Shown here: positions 26,403 to 33,227 of the stretch, piece by piece
Layout: every line of letters starts with the position of its first letter
Numbering within the stretch: position 1 is the first letter of the stretch
DNA from: Thermoplasmatota archaeon
GTDB lineage: Archaea; Thermoplasmatota; Penumbrarchaeia; Penumbrarchaeales; Penumbrarchaeaceae
Assembly: GCA_029762535.1 (NCBI GenBank)
Contig: JARVGK010000024.1
Coordinates: 1-44,677 of the forward strand
Direction: 5' to 3'
Length of the DNA: 44,677 nt
Notes under the pieces: model-generated
What the model saw: only the letters and a program-made list of their open reading frames with translations
Told to the model about the DNA's origin: nothing
Database searches by the model: none
Made by a program: the position numbers and the translations under genes

Positions 26403-27095
26403 ATGCCAGTTCGGCTTGCGGACATATCCGGCAATCCCTACATAGGGGTATTCTGCAAGCTTGTGGGCCGCAGAATGCTCGCCCCTCTTGAGGCTTCCGA
26501 TCAATTCGTACAGCTTTCAGAGGAGGCACTTGGTGTACAAGTGGTGAGGACCCTCCTTGGAGGTACGAACCTTCACGGTTCGCTGCTCGCATCGAACAAG
26601 AGGGGCATGATCGCCCCGTATTTCCTGGACAAAGAGGAGATAGAGCGCGCCTTATCATCCACCGAAGAGGATGGCAACACCATGGATATCCACATAGAGA
26701 TATCCGATGACCCGCTGACCGCATGGGGGAACAACCTTCTGATGGGCGATAGTAAGGCCGTCGCCAACCCGGACATGTCCAAGCCGACCCTGAAACGAAT
26801 ATCGGACCTGTTCGACATCGAGATCATAACAATGCCCATTGCCGGCATAAAGACCGTGGGCTCGGTCTCAGTTATGAACTCGAAGGGGCTTCTTGTTCAT
26901 CCAAAAACATCGCAGGATGATATCGATGGATTAAAGGACATTTTCGGAAGGGAAGTGGACATCTCCACCGCGAACTTCGGATCGCCCTATCTGGGCGCCT
27001 CTATCGTGACCAACGACAGCGGAGCGATCATCGGTTCGAAGAGCTCCGGGGTGGAGATCAACCGTATAGAGAACACCCTTGACCTGATCGGATGA
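26403..27095 (+). CDS. eif6: Translation initiation factor aIF6
   Basis: A 230-residue protein of the five-fold pseudosymmetric pentein fold that binds the 50S subunit and blocks premature 30S joining. Repeats of about 45 residues are visible (for example NPYIGVFCKLVG, HGSLLASNKRGMIAP, VGSVSVMNSKGLLVHPKTS and LGASIVTNDSGAIIGSKSSG). GGGGGTG lies 8 nt upstream of ATG 26403. It ends the ribosomal cluster; the genes that commonly follow in archaea (LX/L18a, prefoldin alpha, FtsY) are not here. Confidence 0.95.
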   Translation: MPVRLADISGNPYIGVFCKLVGRRMLAPLEASDQFVQLSEEALGVQVVRTLLGGTNLHGSLLASNKRGMIAPYFLDKEEIERALSSTEEDGNTMDIHIEISDDPLTAWGNNLLMGDSKAVANPDMSKPTLKRISDLFDIEIITMPIAGIKTVGSVSVMNSKGLLVHPKTSQDDIDGLKDIFGREVDISTANFGSPYLGASIVTNDSGAIIGSKSSGVEINRIENTLDLIG

Positions 27096-27101
27096 CACGG
27101 G

Positions 27102-27959
27102 TCACTTTCCGTAACGTCTCTTTCTAAGCTGGTAGGACCTGACGGCCCTGAGGAACTCGAAGAACGTCAGGCCTGGCCAGTATATGTCGGTGAAATATAG
27201 CTCCGAATAGGCCAGCTGCCACAGGAGGAAGTTCGATATCCGCACCTCTCCAGATGTCCTTAGGACCAGGTCCGGGTCCGGGAACTGGGCGGTGTAGAGG
27301 TAATTCGATACGGTATTCTCATCTATCTGTTCGGGATCTATCCTGTGCTCCAGAGAGTCCTTGGCTATCCTCCTGATAGCGGTGATGAGCTCCTCCCTTC
27401 CCCCGTATGCAATGGCGAGGTTGAAGAAATATCGATCGTGATCCCTGGAAGAGGACTCCGCCTCCTCTATCGCCGCTCTGAGGGAGGCGCTGAGCATCTC
27501 CTTCTGCCCCAGGACCGTGACCTTTATCCTGTTCTTCTTGATCCTGTCGTCCCTTGCTATCTTTACGAAGTTCTCCTCGAAAAGGCCCATGAGGGTATCC
27601 ACCTCGGTCCTCGACCTCTTGAAGTTCTCGGTCGAGAACGCATATACGGTTAGGATCCTGATGCCGAGATCGACGCACCACTCCAGCACGTCCTCCAGCT
27701 TGTCCCGGCCCATGAGGTGTCCGTCTATCGAAGGGCGCCCCTCCTCCTCGGCGTATCTTCTGTTTCCATCCATGATTATCGCTACATGATCAGGTACGGG
27801 GTTTTGTAGGACGAGCGTCTTCAACCGCTCCTCCTTGGCCCTCCTCAGGCCTCTTGATATGGATTCGGATATATCGGGTAAGGTCAGTCCCCCTGATAAG
27901 AACAGACCGGTTAAGAATGACCAGACATATTGTTTTTTCTGAGGGTCCGGAGCCTGCAC
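27102..27959 (-). CDS. uppS: Cis-prenyl transferase (polyprenyl diphosphate synthase, UppS family)
   Basis: A 285-residue cis-isoprenyl diphosphate synthase that makes the long-chain lipid carrier used for glycan transfer, such as surface-protein glycosylation. Motifs are HVAIIMDGNRRYAEEEG with the catalytic aspartate, YAFSTENFKRS, and RTSGEVRISNFLLWQLAYSEL with the diphosphate-binding arginines. Start is GTG 27959. The first 50 residues precede the conserved core and may be partly over-called. The stop is 6 bp from the aIF6 stop (convergent) and the start is 32 bp from endA (divergent). The C-terminus is rich in RKRRYGK. With so many surface proteins nearby, a carrier for glycosylation makes sense but is inference. 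Confidence 0.93.
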   Translation of the reverse strand: MQAPDPQKKQYVWSFLTGLFLSGGLTLPDISESISRGLRRAKEERLKTLVLQNPVPDHVAIIMDGNRRYAEEEGRPSIDGHLMGRDKLEDVLEWCVDLGIRILTVYAFSTENFKRSRTEVDTLMGLFEENFVKIARDDRIKKNRIKVTVLGQKEMLSASLRAAIEEAESSSRDHDRYFFNLAIAYGGREELITAIRRIAKDSLEHRIDPEQIDENTVSNYLYTAQFPDPDLVLRTSGEVRISNFLLWQLAYSELYFTDIYWPGLTFFEFLRAVRSYQLRKRRYGK

Positions 27960-27962
27960 AGG

Positions 27963-27971
27963 ATTAAATTA
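27963..27971 (+). promoter_or_regulatory. TATA box of endA
   Basis: ATTAAATTA, centred 25 bp before ATG 27992, predicting a leaderless endA transcript. It lies in the 32-bp gap to the divergent uppS start. Confidence 0.45.
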
Positions 27972-27991
27972 CCGGAGGGGCATAACGAGGC

Positions 27992-29032
27992 ATGGACCCA
28001 TACCTCAAGGGTTTGAAGGTCATAGTAAGCGATGGGGGGATAGCATCCACCCTCATCAACAAGGGTTCCTTCGGAACGGCGGTCAAGGGCGGAGGTCTCA
28101 GTCTCGATATAGTGGAGGCCGCCTATCTGGTCGAGAACGACAGGATCAGGGTGAGAAATGGCAGAAAGGGCGATCTCCTGCGGTGGGAGGACATGCTCGA
28201 GATCGGGTCGGGACCCGATCCCGCTTCGCTCTTCAAGTACGTGGTCTACAGGGATCTCAGGAGCAGGGGCATGGTCGCGAGGCAGGGTGCCGACGGAAAT
28301 TATCTGTTCTATCCCAGAGGCACCAAGGGCATGAAGGCGAAGCCCTCGGGATGGGCCTCGGTCTTCCAGCAGGACGATGCCATATCCCCGAAGGACCTGC
28401 TCTCAAGGGTCATCGCCAATGACAACATGAGGATCAGGACGCTGTATGCGATCGTGGATTCCGATTATGACGTGACCTATTACATATGCCGGCGATCGGG
28501 ATTGTCCACTGAGGCAAGGTCCGAGGAAGGTAGTTTCGATGAGGCCGCATCGTCTTTGGGGCGGCCTGACATACGCCCCGTCGGAAGCACCGGGTCCATC
28601 GCATCAGGTAATGGGGCAACGGACCTGGGCAGGAGGCTCTCCATCGGGACCGAGGTTAAGGGATCCCTTCTTCTCTCCAGGGAGGAGGCGATGCTCCTCA
28701 GGGAGTTGTCCGGAGAAAGGCAGGATGATAAAGACCTGCGATACAGCGTGTTCAGGGACCTTACCATAAAAGGGCACCGGGTCCGCTCCGGGCTCAAATA
28801 CGGATGTCATTTCAGGGTCTATTCCGGACGATCCCCGAAGGAGCACAGCGCCTACCTGGTACAATGTATGGGATCCGATGCGGAAGCGTCCTGGGAGTGG
28901 CTCTCCAGGGCCATAAGGCTGTGCCATTCGGTCAGGAAGAGGATGATACTCGCGTTCCGCACAGGCCCCGTTTCGGATGAGAACGGCCTTTCGCCGATAC
29001 AATATCTGGAGATATCATGGCACAGGCCTTGA
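27992..29032 (+). CDS. endA: tRNA-splicing endonuclease, two-repeat (homodimer) type
   Basis: A 346-residue protein made of two EndA repeats, the size of the alpha-2 archaeal splicing endonucleases. It cuts bulge-helix-bulge introns from precursor tRNA. The C-terminal repeat carries the catalytic set: Tyr in HFRVYSG, His in KEHSAYLVQ and Lys in VRKRMILAF, preceded by YSVFRDLTIKGHRVRSGLKYG. The N-terminal repeat keeps the fold motif YVVYRDLRSRGMVARQG but has no matching His, so it is a structural, non-catalytic half, as expected for this class. Confidence 0.92.
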   Translation: MDPYLKGLKVIVSDGGIASTLINKGSFGTAVKGGGLSLDIVEAAYLVENDRIRVRNGRKGDLLRWEDMLEIGSGPDPASLFKYVVYRDLRSRGMVARQGADGNYLFYPRGTKGMKAKPSGWASVFQQDDAISPKDLLSRVIANDNMRIRTLYAIVDSDYDVTYYICRRSGLSTEARSEEGSFDEAASSLGRPDIRPVGSTGSIASGNGATDLGRRLSIGTEVKGSLLLSREEAMLLRELSGERQDDKDLRYSVFRDLTIKGHRVRSGLKYGCHFRVYSGRSPKEHSAYLVQCMGSDAEASWEWLSRAIRLCHSVRKRMILAFRTGPVSDENGLSPIQYLEISWHRP

Positions 29033-29061
29033 AAGGCCGGGGCATTGATCGAGGATCCGCT

Positions 29062-29445
29062 CTACGAGGGGACGAAACGGACGTACTGGAAATCGGAGTC
29101 CGACTTGAAATCGTTTATTATGCGGTTTATCTGTTGTGCGGGGCCCTTGATGAGAAAGACCTCAAGGCATTTCTCACTGCTCAGATGGGTGTGTATCTGG
29201 GTCGTGATGAACGCCTGGTTATCATGCCTCATTTTATCCAGGTTCGGCGCCTTGTGTGAATCGTGGACGATCACAAGGACGCCCTCGACCTCGCCGGACA
29301 GGCCCTCACGGCTCTTGATCTCGTCCTCCATGGACCTTATACAGGCCCTGATGGCCTCGGATCTGCCTTTCAGTCCCATTACGTCTATGAGCCTGTCAAG
29401 GGTCTCCATGTTCCTGTCGCTCAAGGATACGCTAACGACCGCCAT
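29062..29445 (-). CDS. nikR: Nickel-responsive regulator NikR
   Basis: A 127-residue ribbon-helix-helix repressor. The N-terminal 45 residues (VVSVSLSDRNMETLDRLIDVMGL) form the DNA-binding ribbon and helices. The ACT-like C-terminal domain has His74, His85, His87 and Cys93, with exactly the 11-2-6 spacing of the square-planar nickel ligands of E. coli NikR (76, 87, 89, 95). The ligand set is complete, so nickel sensing is well supported. It is divergent from a metal ABC uptake operon across 142 bp of AT-rich DNA that holds paired candidate operators. Confidence 0.93.
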   Translation of the reverse strand: MAVVSVSLSDRNMETLDRLIDVMGLKGRSEAIRACIRSMEDEIKSREGLSGEVEGVLVIVHDSHKAPNLDKMRHDNQAFITTQIHTHLSSEKCLEVFLIKGPAQQINRIINDFKSDSDFQYVRFVPS

Positions 29446-29473
29446 AAGGGATCACATCGGTCATTGATGTGCT

Positions 29474-29488
29474 CATATGTTATTAAGA
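29474..29488. promoter_or_regulatory. Candidate NikR operator, nikR-side copy
   Basis: CATATGTTATTAAGA. It differs at 2 of 15 positions from the element at 29560-29574. It overlaps the transcription start predicted for nikR from the TATA-like ATATTTATC (minus strand, about 29502-29510), a position suited to autoregulation. Confidence 0.45.
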
Positions 29489-29540
29489 TTGTCTTGTTAA
29501 TCAGATAAATATTATTAAAATCCCATTTGTTACATAGTAA

Positions 29541-29554
29541 TATTTAATATATAA
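29541..29554 (+). promoter_or_regulatory. TATA region of the metal-uptake operon
   Basis: TATTTAATATATAA, predicting transcription near 29574. The 14-nt leader would still contain the GAGGTG Shine-Dalgarno located 5 nt before ATG 29588. Confidence 0.5.
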
Positions 29555-29559
29555 TAGAC

Positions 29560-29574
29560 CATATGTTCTTAAAA
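29560..29574. promoter_or_regulatory. Candidate NikR operator, transporter-side copy
   Basis: CATATGTTCTTAAAA lies between the TATA region and the predicted start of the transporter transcript, so a bound repressor would block initiation. It is the partner of 29474-29488. Confidence 0.45.
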
Positions 29575-29587
29575 ATGAGGTGCTAAC

Positions 29588-30562
29588 ATGAAAAGGAACA
29601 TCAAGATGATAGCTGTGCAGCTGCCTTTGGCGCTGGTATTGATATCTGCGTCGATCATGATCGCCGGATGTCTAAAGGACGGCTCAGAGGACGGACTCGA
29701 TACGGTTATCGTCACAATTCTCCCGCAGGCGGAGATGGTGCGCTCCATACTGGGAGAGAATGTGAACCTCATAGTGATGGTCCCGGCAGGTCAGAGCCCC
29801 CATGGCTATTCCCCAACCCCCGGACAGATGAAGGACGTGGCCAAGGGGGATATCTACTTCAAGGTCGGCTCGGGCATCGAGTTCGAGGTAACGAATCTTC
29901 CGACGATCATCGAGACCAATCCCAGGATGAAGGTCGTCGATCTGTCCGAGGGAATGGTCCTGAAAAGCTTTGATGAACATCATGGCGTCCATTCCAATGA
30001 TGACGAACACGATCACGATGAAGAGGATGACCATCACGAGGAAGAGGACGGCCACGATGATCACGATCACGAGGGCGGAGCGGATGCCCACGTATGGCTT
30101 TCTCCGAAGAACATGAGGATAATGGCCGGGAACGTTTACATGGCGGTGATCGAGGCCGACCCGGACAACGAGGACATTTACAAGGATAACTATGAAGCCT
30201 ATCTTCAGAGGCTCGATGATGCCATCTCCCATATCGAGGACAAACTCTCACCATACCAGGACCGGGAGTTCCTGGTCTATCATCCCGCATGGGGATACTT
30301 CGGGGATGATTTCGAATTAGTACAGCTCGCAGTGGAGAGCGAGGGCAAGAAACCCGGACCGCAGGGCGTGGCGGCGATAATCGACCAGGCGAAGGAACAT
30401 AACATATCCGTCGTCTTCGTGTCCCCACAGTTCGAGACATCGGCCGCAAACGAGATAGCCCAGAGCATAGGAGGCGAGGTGGTCCCCGTCGACCCACTGG
30501 CCGAGAACTACATCGACAACCTGAAGCATATCGCAGAGCAGATGGCCTTGGGTTTTGCATGA
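29588..30562 (+). CDS. Metal ABC transporter substrate-binding lipoprotein (ZnuA-like)
   Basis: A 324-residue cluster A-I binding protein. The lipobox IAGC places the lipidated cysteine at residue 28. Predicted metal ligands are His72 (SPHGY), His168 (DAHVWLSPKN), His231 (YHPAWGYFGDDF) and an Asp near residue 302 (PVDPLAENY). Between the first two lies an acidic, histidine-rich loop (about residues 131-161, ten His), typical of zinc-type members and also able to bind nickel. It captures metal outside the membrane for the permease encoded two genes on. The divergent NikR gene argues that nickel may be the cargo or the regulating signal. GAGGTG is 5 nt upstream of the ATG. Confidence 0.92.
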   Translation: MKRNIKMIAVQLPLALVLISASIMIAGCLKDGSEDGLDTVIVTILPQAEMVRSILGENVNLIVMVPAGQSPHGYSPTPGQMKDVAKGDIYFKVGSGIEFEVTNLPTIIETNPRMKVVDLSEGMVLKSFDEHHGVHSNDDEHDHDEEDDHHEEEDGHDDHDHEGGADAHVWLSPKNMRIMAGNVYMAVIEADPDNEDIYKDNYEAYLQRLDDAISHIEDKLSPYQDREFLVYHPAWGYFGDDFELVQLAVESEGKKPGPQGVAAIIDQAKEHNISVVFVSPQFETSAANEIAQSIGGEVVPVDPLAENYIDNLKHIAEQMALGFA

Positions 30563-30631
30563 GGCGGAGTATTAACGATGGTGAAACAATTAATCAATAG
30601 GGTCGTGATTACTCATGACCGATAAAGCGAA

Positions 30632-31408
30632 GTGATATCGTTGAAGGGTGATGTTGCTCTGGATATCAGGGGTCTGAGCGCGGGTTACGATGGCGAGCTG
30701 ATCATCGAGAACATCGACCTGCGCGTCCAGGAGGGGGATTTCCTGGGGATCATCGGCCCAAACGGCGGAGGCAAATCAACTCTTCTGAAAGCGATCCTCG
30801 GGCTCATCGAACCGATGAAGGGCGACATCCGAATATACGGCGATCCACCCCAGAAGGGTAGGAGATACCTGGGATACGTCCCGCAGTATACCGTTTTCGA
30901 CAGGGATTTCCCCATAACCGTCCAGAACGTCGTGATGATGGGCAGGAGAAGGATGAAGGGGATCAGACCCTGGTATTCTATGTCGGATAAGGATGCCGTC
31001 AAGAAGGCCCTGACGGACGTGGGAATGTGGGAACACAGGAGGAAGCACATTGGCCAGCTCTCGGGCGGCCAGAAGCAGAGGGTCTACATCGCAAGAGCTC
31101 TGGCCTCCCAGCCGAAGATACTGCTGCTGGACGAGCCTACCGCCTCTGTCGATGCGAAGGTGGAGGATTCCATCTACAAGCTGCTGACGGAGCTGAACCG
31201 GGAGATGACCATAGTCCTGGTCACCCATGACATAGGCATAATATCGTCGCACGTTAGCAACGTCGCGTGCATGAACCGACACATATTCAAAGGGGACGGA
31301 AAGGAGCTGACGGAGGAGATGCTACAGGAGAGCTATCAATGCCCTGTCGACCTGATAGCACACGGATTGCCCCACAGGGTGCTGCCACCTCACGAAAAGC
31401 ATGATTGA
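30632..31408 (+). CDS. Metal ABC transporter ATP-binding protein (ZnuC-like)
   Basis: A 258-residue ABC ATPase. Walker A is GPNGGGKST (residues 42-50), the signature is LSGGQKQR near 146, Walker B is ILLLDEPT near 166, and the H-loop is VTHD near 198. It powers import by the permease downstream. The start given is GTG 30632; TTG 30641 is an alternative, and no good Shine-Dalgarno decides between them. It lies 69 bp after the binding-protein gene and overlaps the permease gene by 8 bp. Confidence 0.93.
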   Translation: MISLKGDVALDIRGLSAGYDGELIIENIDLRVQEGDFLGIIGPNGGGKSTLLKAILGLIEPMKGDIRIYGDPPQKGRRYLGYVPQYTVFDRDFPITVQNVVMMGRRRMKGIRPWYSMSDKDAVKKALTDVGMWEHRRKHIGQLSGGQKQRVYIARALASQPKILLLDEPTASVDAKVEDSIYKLLTELNREMTIVLVTHDIGIISSHVSNVACMNRHIFKGDGKELTEEMLQESYQCPVDLIAHGLPHRVLPPHEKHD

Positions 31409-32306
31409 CGGTCATAACATGTTGGAGTTCATAGATTATCTGCAACTGCCCTTCGTCCAGAGGATGATAATAGCAGGTTTGCTCTCAGCCCTCGCATGCG
31501 GGGTGATCGGAACCATCGTCGTGGTCCGAAGGAACGTTTTCATAGCGGGGGGGATCTCGCACACGGCCTTCGGCGGAATAGGAATGGCATATTATCTCCA
31601 GGATATGGGATACGCATGGTTCGATCCTATGCTGGGCGCGGTACTGGTGACGACCGGGGCCGCACTACTTTTGGGCTTCGAGCCCGTGAGGAAGAGGTTC
31701 AGGGAGGATTCGACCATCGGTGTGTTGTGGGTCATAGGCATGGCAGCGGGGATACTGTTCCACAACATGGTGAACTGGAACAACGTGACGTACGTCTCCC
31801 CTGAATCGATACTATTCGGGGATATACTCCTCATAAACGCTTTGCACCTTCGGATCATGGCCGCTCTACTATTGCTCATATACTCTTTCACGTTGTTCTT
31901 CTTCAAGGACATCGAGGCCGCATGCTTCGATGAGGAGTTCGCCAGGATCAGCGGGGTCAGGGTCTCACTGCTGAACACCGCCCTGCTTGTGCTTATCGCG
32001 CTCACGGTGACGATACTCGTCAAGGTAGCGGGGGTGGTCCTGGTCCTTGCGATGCTTACGATCCCCGCGGCGATCACCAACCTCTTCACGAAGAGGCTAT
32101 CGACGATGATGATCGGGGCGACCGTCACAGGGATCGCCTCGACCCTTCTTGGCATCATACTGTCGATCGAGCTGGACCTGCCTCCTGGGGCAGTGATCGT
32201 CATCCTTATGGGTGTACTCTTCCTGCTGTCCCTTTCAGGGCGTTCGGTTTATTATAGAATGAGAACGATGCTCCAGGGCAACTCATCCGCGGCTGCCAAG
32301 GAGTGA
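31401..32306 (+). CDS. Metal ABC transporter permease (ZnuB-like, ABC-3 family)
   Basis: A 301-residue integral membrane protein with about eight or nine helices and the ABC-3 family pattern. Features include LACGVIGTIVVVRRNVFIAG, GISHTAFGGIG, LFGDILL and KVAGVVLVLAMLTIPAAIT. It forms the import channel for Zn, Mn or Ni-type ions. It starts inside the end of the ATPase gene and ends directly before the glutaredoxin gene; ATG 31419 is an alternative start. Confidence 0.93.
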   Translation: MIDGHNMLEFIDYLQLPFVQRMIIAGLLSALACGVIGTIVVVRRNVFIAGGISHTAFGGIGMAYYLQDMGYAWFDPMLGAVLVTTGAALLLGFEPVRKRFREDSTIGVLWVIGMAAGILFHNMVNWNNVTYVSPESILFGDILLINALHLRIMAALLLLIYSFTLFFFKDIEAACFDEEFARISGVRVSLLNTALLVLIALTVTILVKVAGVVLVLAMLTIPAAITNLFTKRLSTMMIGATVTGIASTLLGIILSIELDLPPGAVIVILMGVLFLLSLSGRSVYYRMRTMLQGNSSAAAKE

Positions 32307-32597
32307 ATGGAAATGATCAAAACGGAAAAGGTCTCTGGATCGGACAAGGGCAAGGTGATGCTGTATGCTATCAGCACATGCATTTGGTGCAAGAGGACCA
32401 AGGAATACCTCAACAGCCTCGGAGTGGCCTACGAGTACATCTTCGTGGACCAGCTCAGCAGGGAGGACAGAAGCAAGGTCGAGAAGGATGTGGAGGTATG
32501 GAACCCACGATGCTCCTTCCCCACACTCGTCGTCAACGACAGCAAATGCGTCGTCGGCTTCAAGGAGGATGAGATCAAGGAGGCTTTAGGCATATGA
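32307..32597 (+). CDS. Glutaredoxin-like thiol-disulfide protein
   Basis: A 96-residue thioredoxin-fold protein with the active site Cys25-Ile-Trp-Cys28 (STCIWCKR) and the cis-Pro motif CSFPTLVV. The last part, [11 protein letters not shown], matches the glutaredoxin C-terminal helix. It also has two extra cysteines, in NPRC and DSKC. GGAGTGA precedes ATG 32307 by 3 nt; ATG 32313 is spaced better. Its gene abuts the permease stop and overlaps the downstream reductase gene by 4 bp. It is therefore a likely electron acceptor of that reductase. Confidence 0.9.
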   Translation: MEMIKTEKVSGSDKGKVMLYAISTCIWCKRTKEYLNSLGVAYEYIFVDQLSREDRSKVEKDVEVWNPRCSFPTLVVNDSKCVVGFKEDEIKEALGI

Positions 32598-33103
32598 GCT
32601 CTTCCGAACCCTCGGATGAGGAGGTACGGCGCCTCTTCGAGCGCCTCGACCGCGAGGCCGAATCCGGAGGATATCATCTGAATCCCGACCGAGAATTCAC
32701 CATGGACCTCGTCAGAAGCCTGCTTATCAACGAGGAGAGATACGGCTACTGGGCATGCCCCTGCAGGCTTGCCGACGGGGTCAAAGAGAAGGACCTGGAC
32801 ATCATCTGCCCCTGCGATTACAGGGATCCGGACCTCGCGGAATGGGGAGCATGCTATTGCGCTCTGTATGTCGACGACGCTATCAAGGCCGGCGAGAAGA
32901 AGGCGGAGCCGATACCCGAGAGGCGCCCAAGGGAGAAGGACAGGGTGAAGAGGGAAATGGAACCCGTTCAGGGATCCGTCGGGTCCCTGAAATATCCGGT
33001 ATGGCGCTGCACGGTATGCGGCTATCTAGCGGCAAGGCCAGAACCACCTCTCGTATGCCCTGTGTGCAAGGCCAAGAAGGACCGCTTCGAGAGGTTCATC
33101 TGA
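32594..33103 (+). CDS. Ferredoxin-thioredoxin reductase catalytic domain fused to a rubredoxin-like domain
   Basis: A 169-residue protein. Residues 1-100 match the catalytic (beta) subunit of ferredoxin:thioredoxin reductase, with CPCR (Cys55, 57), CPC (Cys72, 74) and CYC (Cys87, 89) to hold a [4Fe-4S] cluster and the redox disulfide. Plant and cyanobacterial enzymes have CHC at the last site; here the His is Tyr. A charged linker leads to a rubredoxin-like zinc/iron ribbon at 134-169, with Cys139, 142, 155 and 158 ([19 protein letters not shown]). The fusion suggests electron entry through the rubredoxin part or ferredoxin, passing to the partner glutaredoxin encoded just upstream. No variable (alpha) subunit is present. 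Confidence 0.9.
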   Translation: MSSSEPSDEEVRRLFERLDREAESGGYHLNPDREFTMDLVRSLLINEERYGYWACPCRLADGVKEKDLDIICPCDYRDPDLAEWGACYCALYVDDAIKAGEKKAEPIPERRPREKDRVKREMEPVQGSVGSLKYPVWRCTVCGYLAARPEPPLVCPVCKAKKDRFERFI

Positions 33104-33164
33104 ACAGCAGGTGCTATCATATACTCCAAATCATCATCGATCATATTTGATATTATCTTCATTT

Positions 33165-33202
33165 AAAAAAAAAAGGGGAGGTCCCCTATCTGGGCCTCCC
33201 CC
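33165..33202 (-). terminator. Hairpin plus T10 terminator of the PKD/CARDB gene
   Basis: On the minus strand a stem GGGGAGG-CCC, loop, GGG-(A)-CCTCCCC is followed at once by ten T residues (the A-run at 33165-33174). One single-base bulge interrupts a 10-bp stem. It lies just after the stop at 33228. It looks like a bacterial intrinsic terminator, while archaeal terminators often need only the T run. It may also separate the convergent reductase operon. Confidence 0.75.
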
Positions 33203-33227
33203 GTTGTCTTTATCCTTTCGTGGTGGA

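Noticed and set aside
30000..30080. Repetitive GAT/CAC-rich tract suggesting a repeat element
   Set aside because: It is in-frame coding for the His/Asp/Glu-rich metal loop of the binding lipoprotein.
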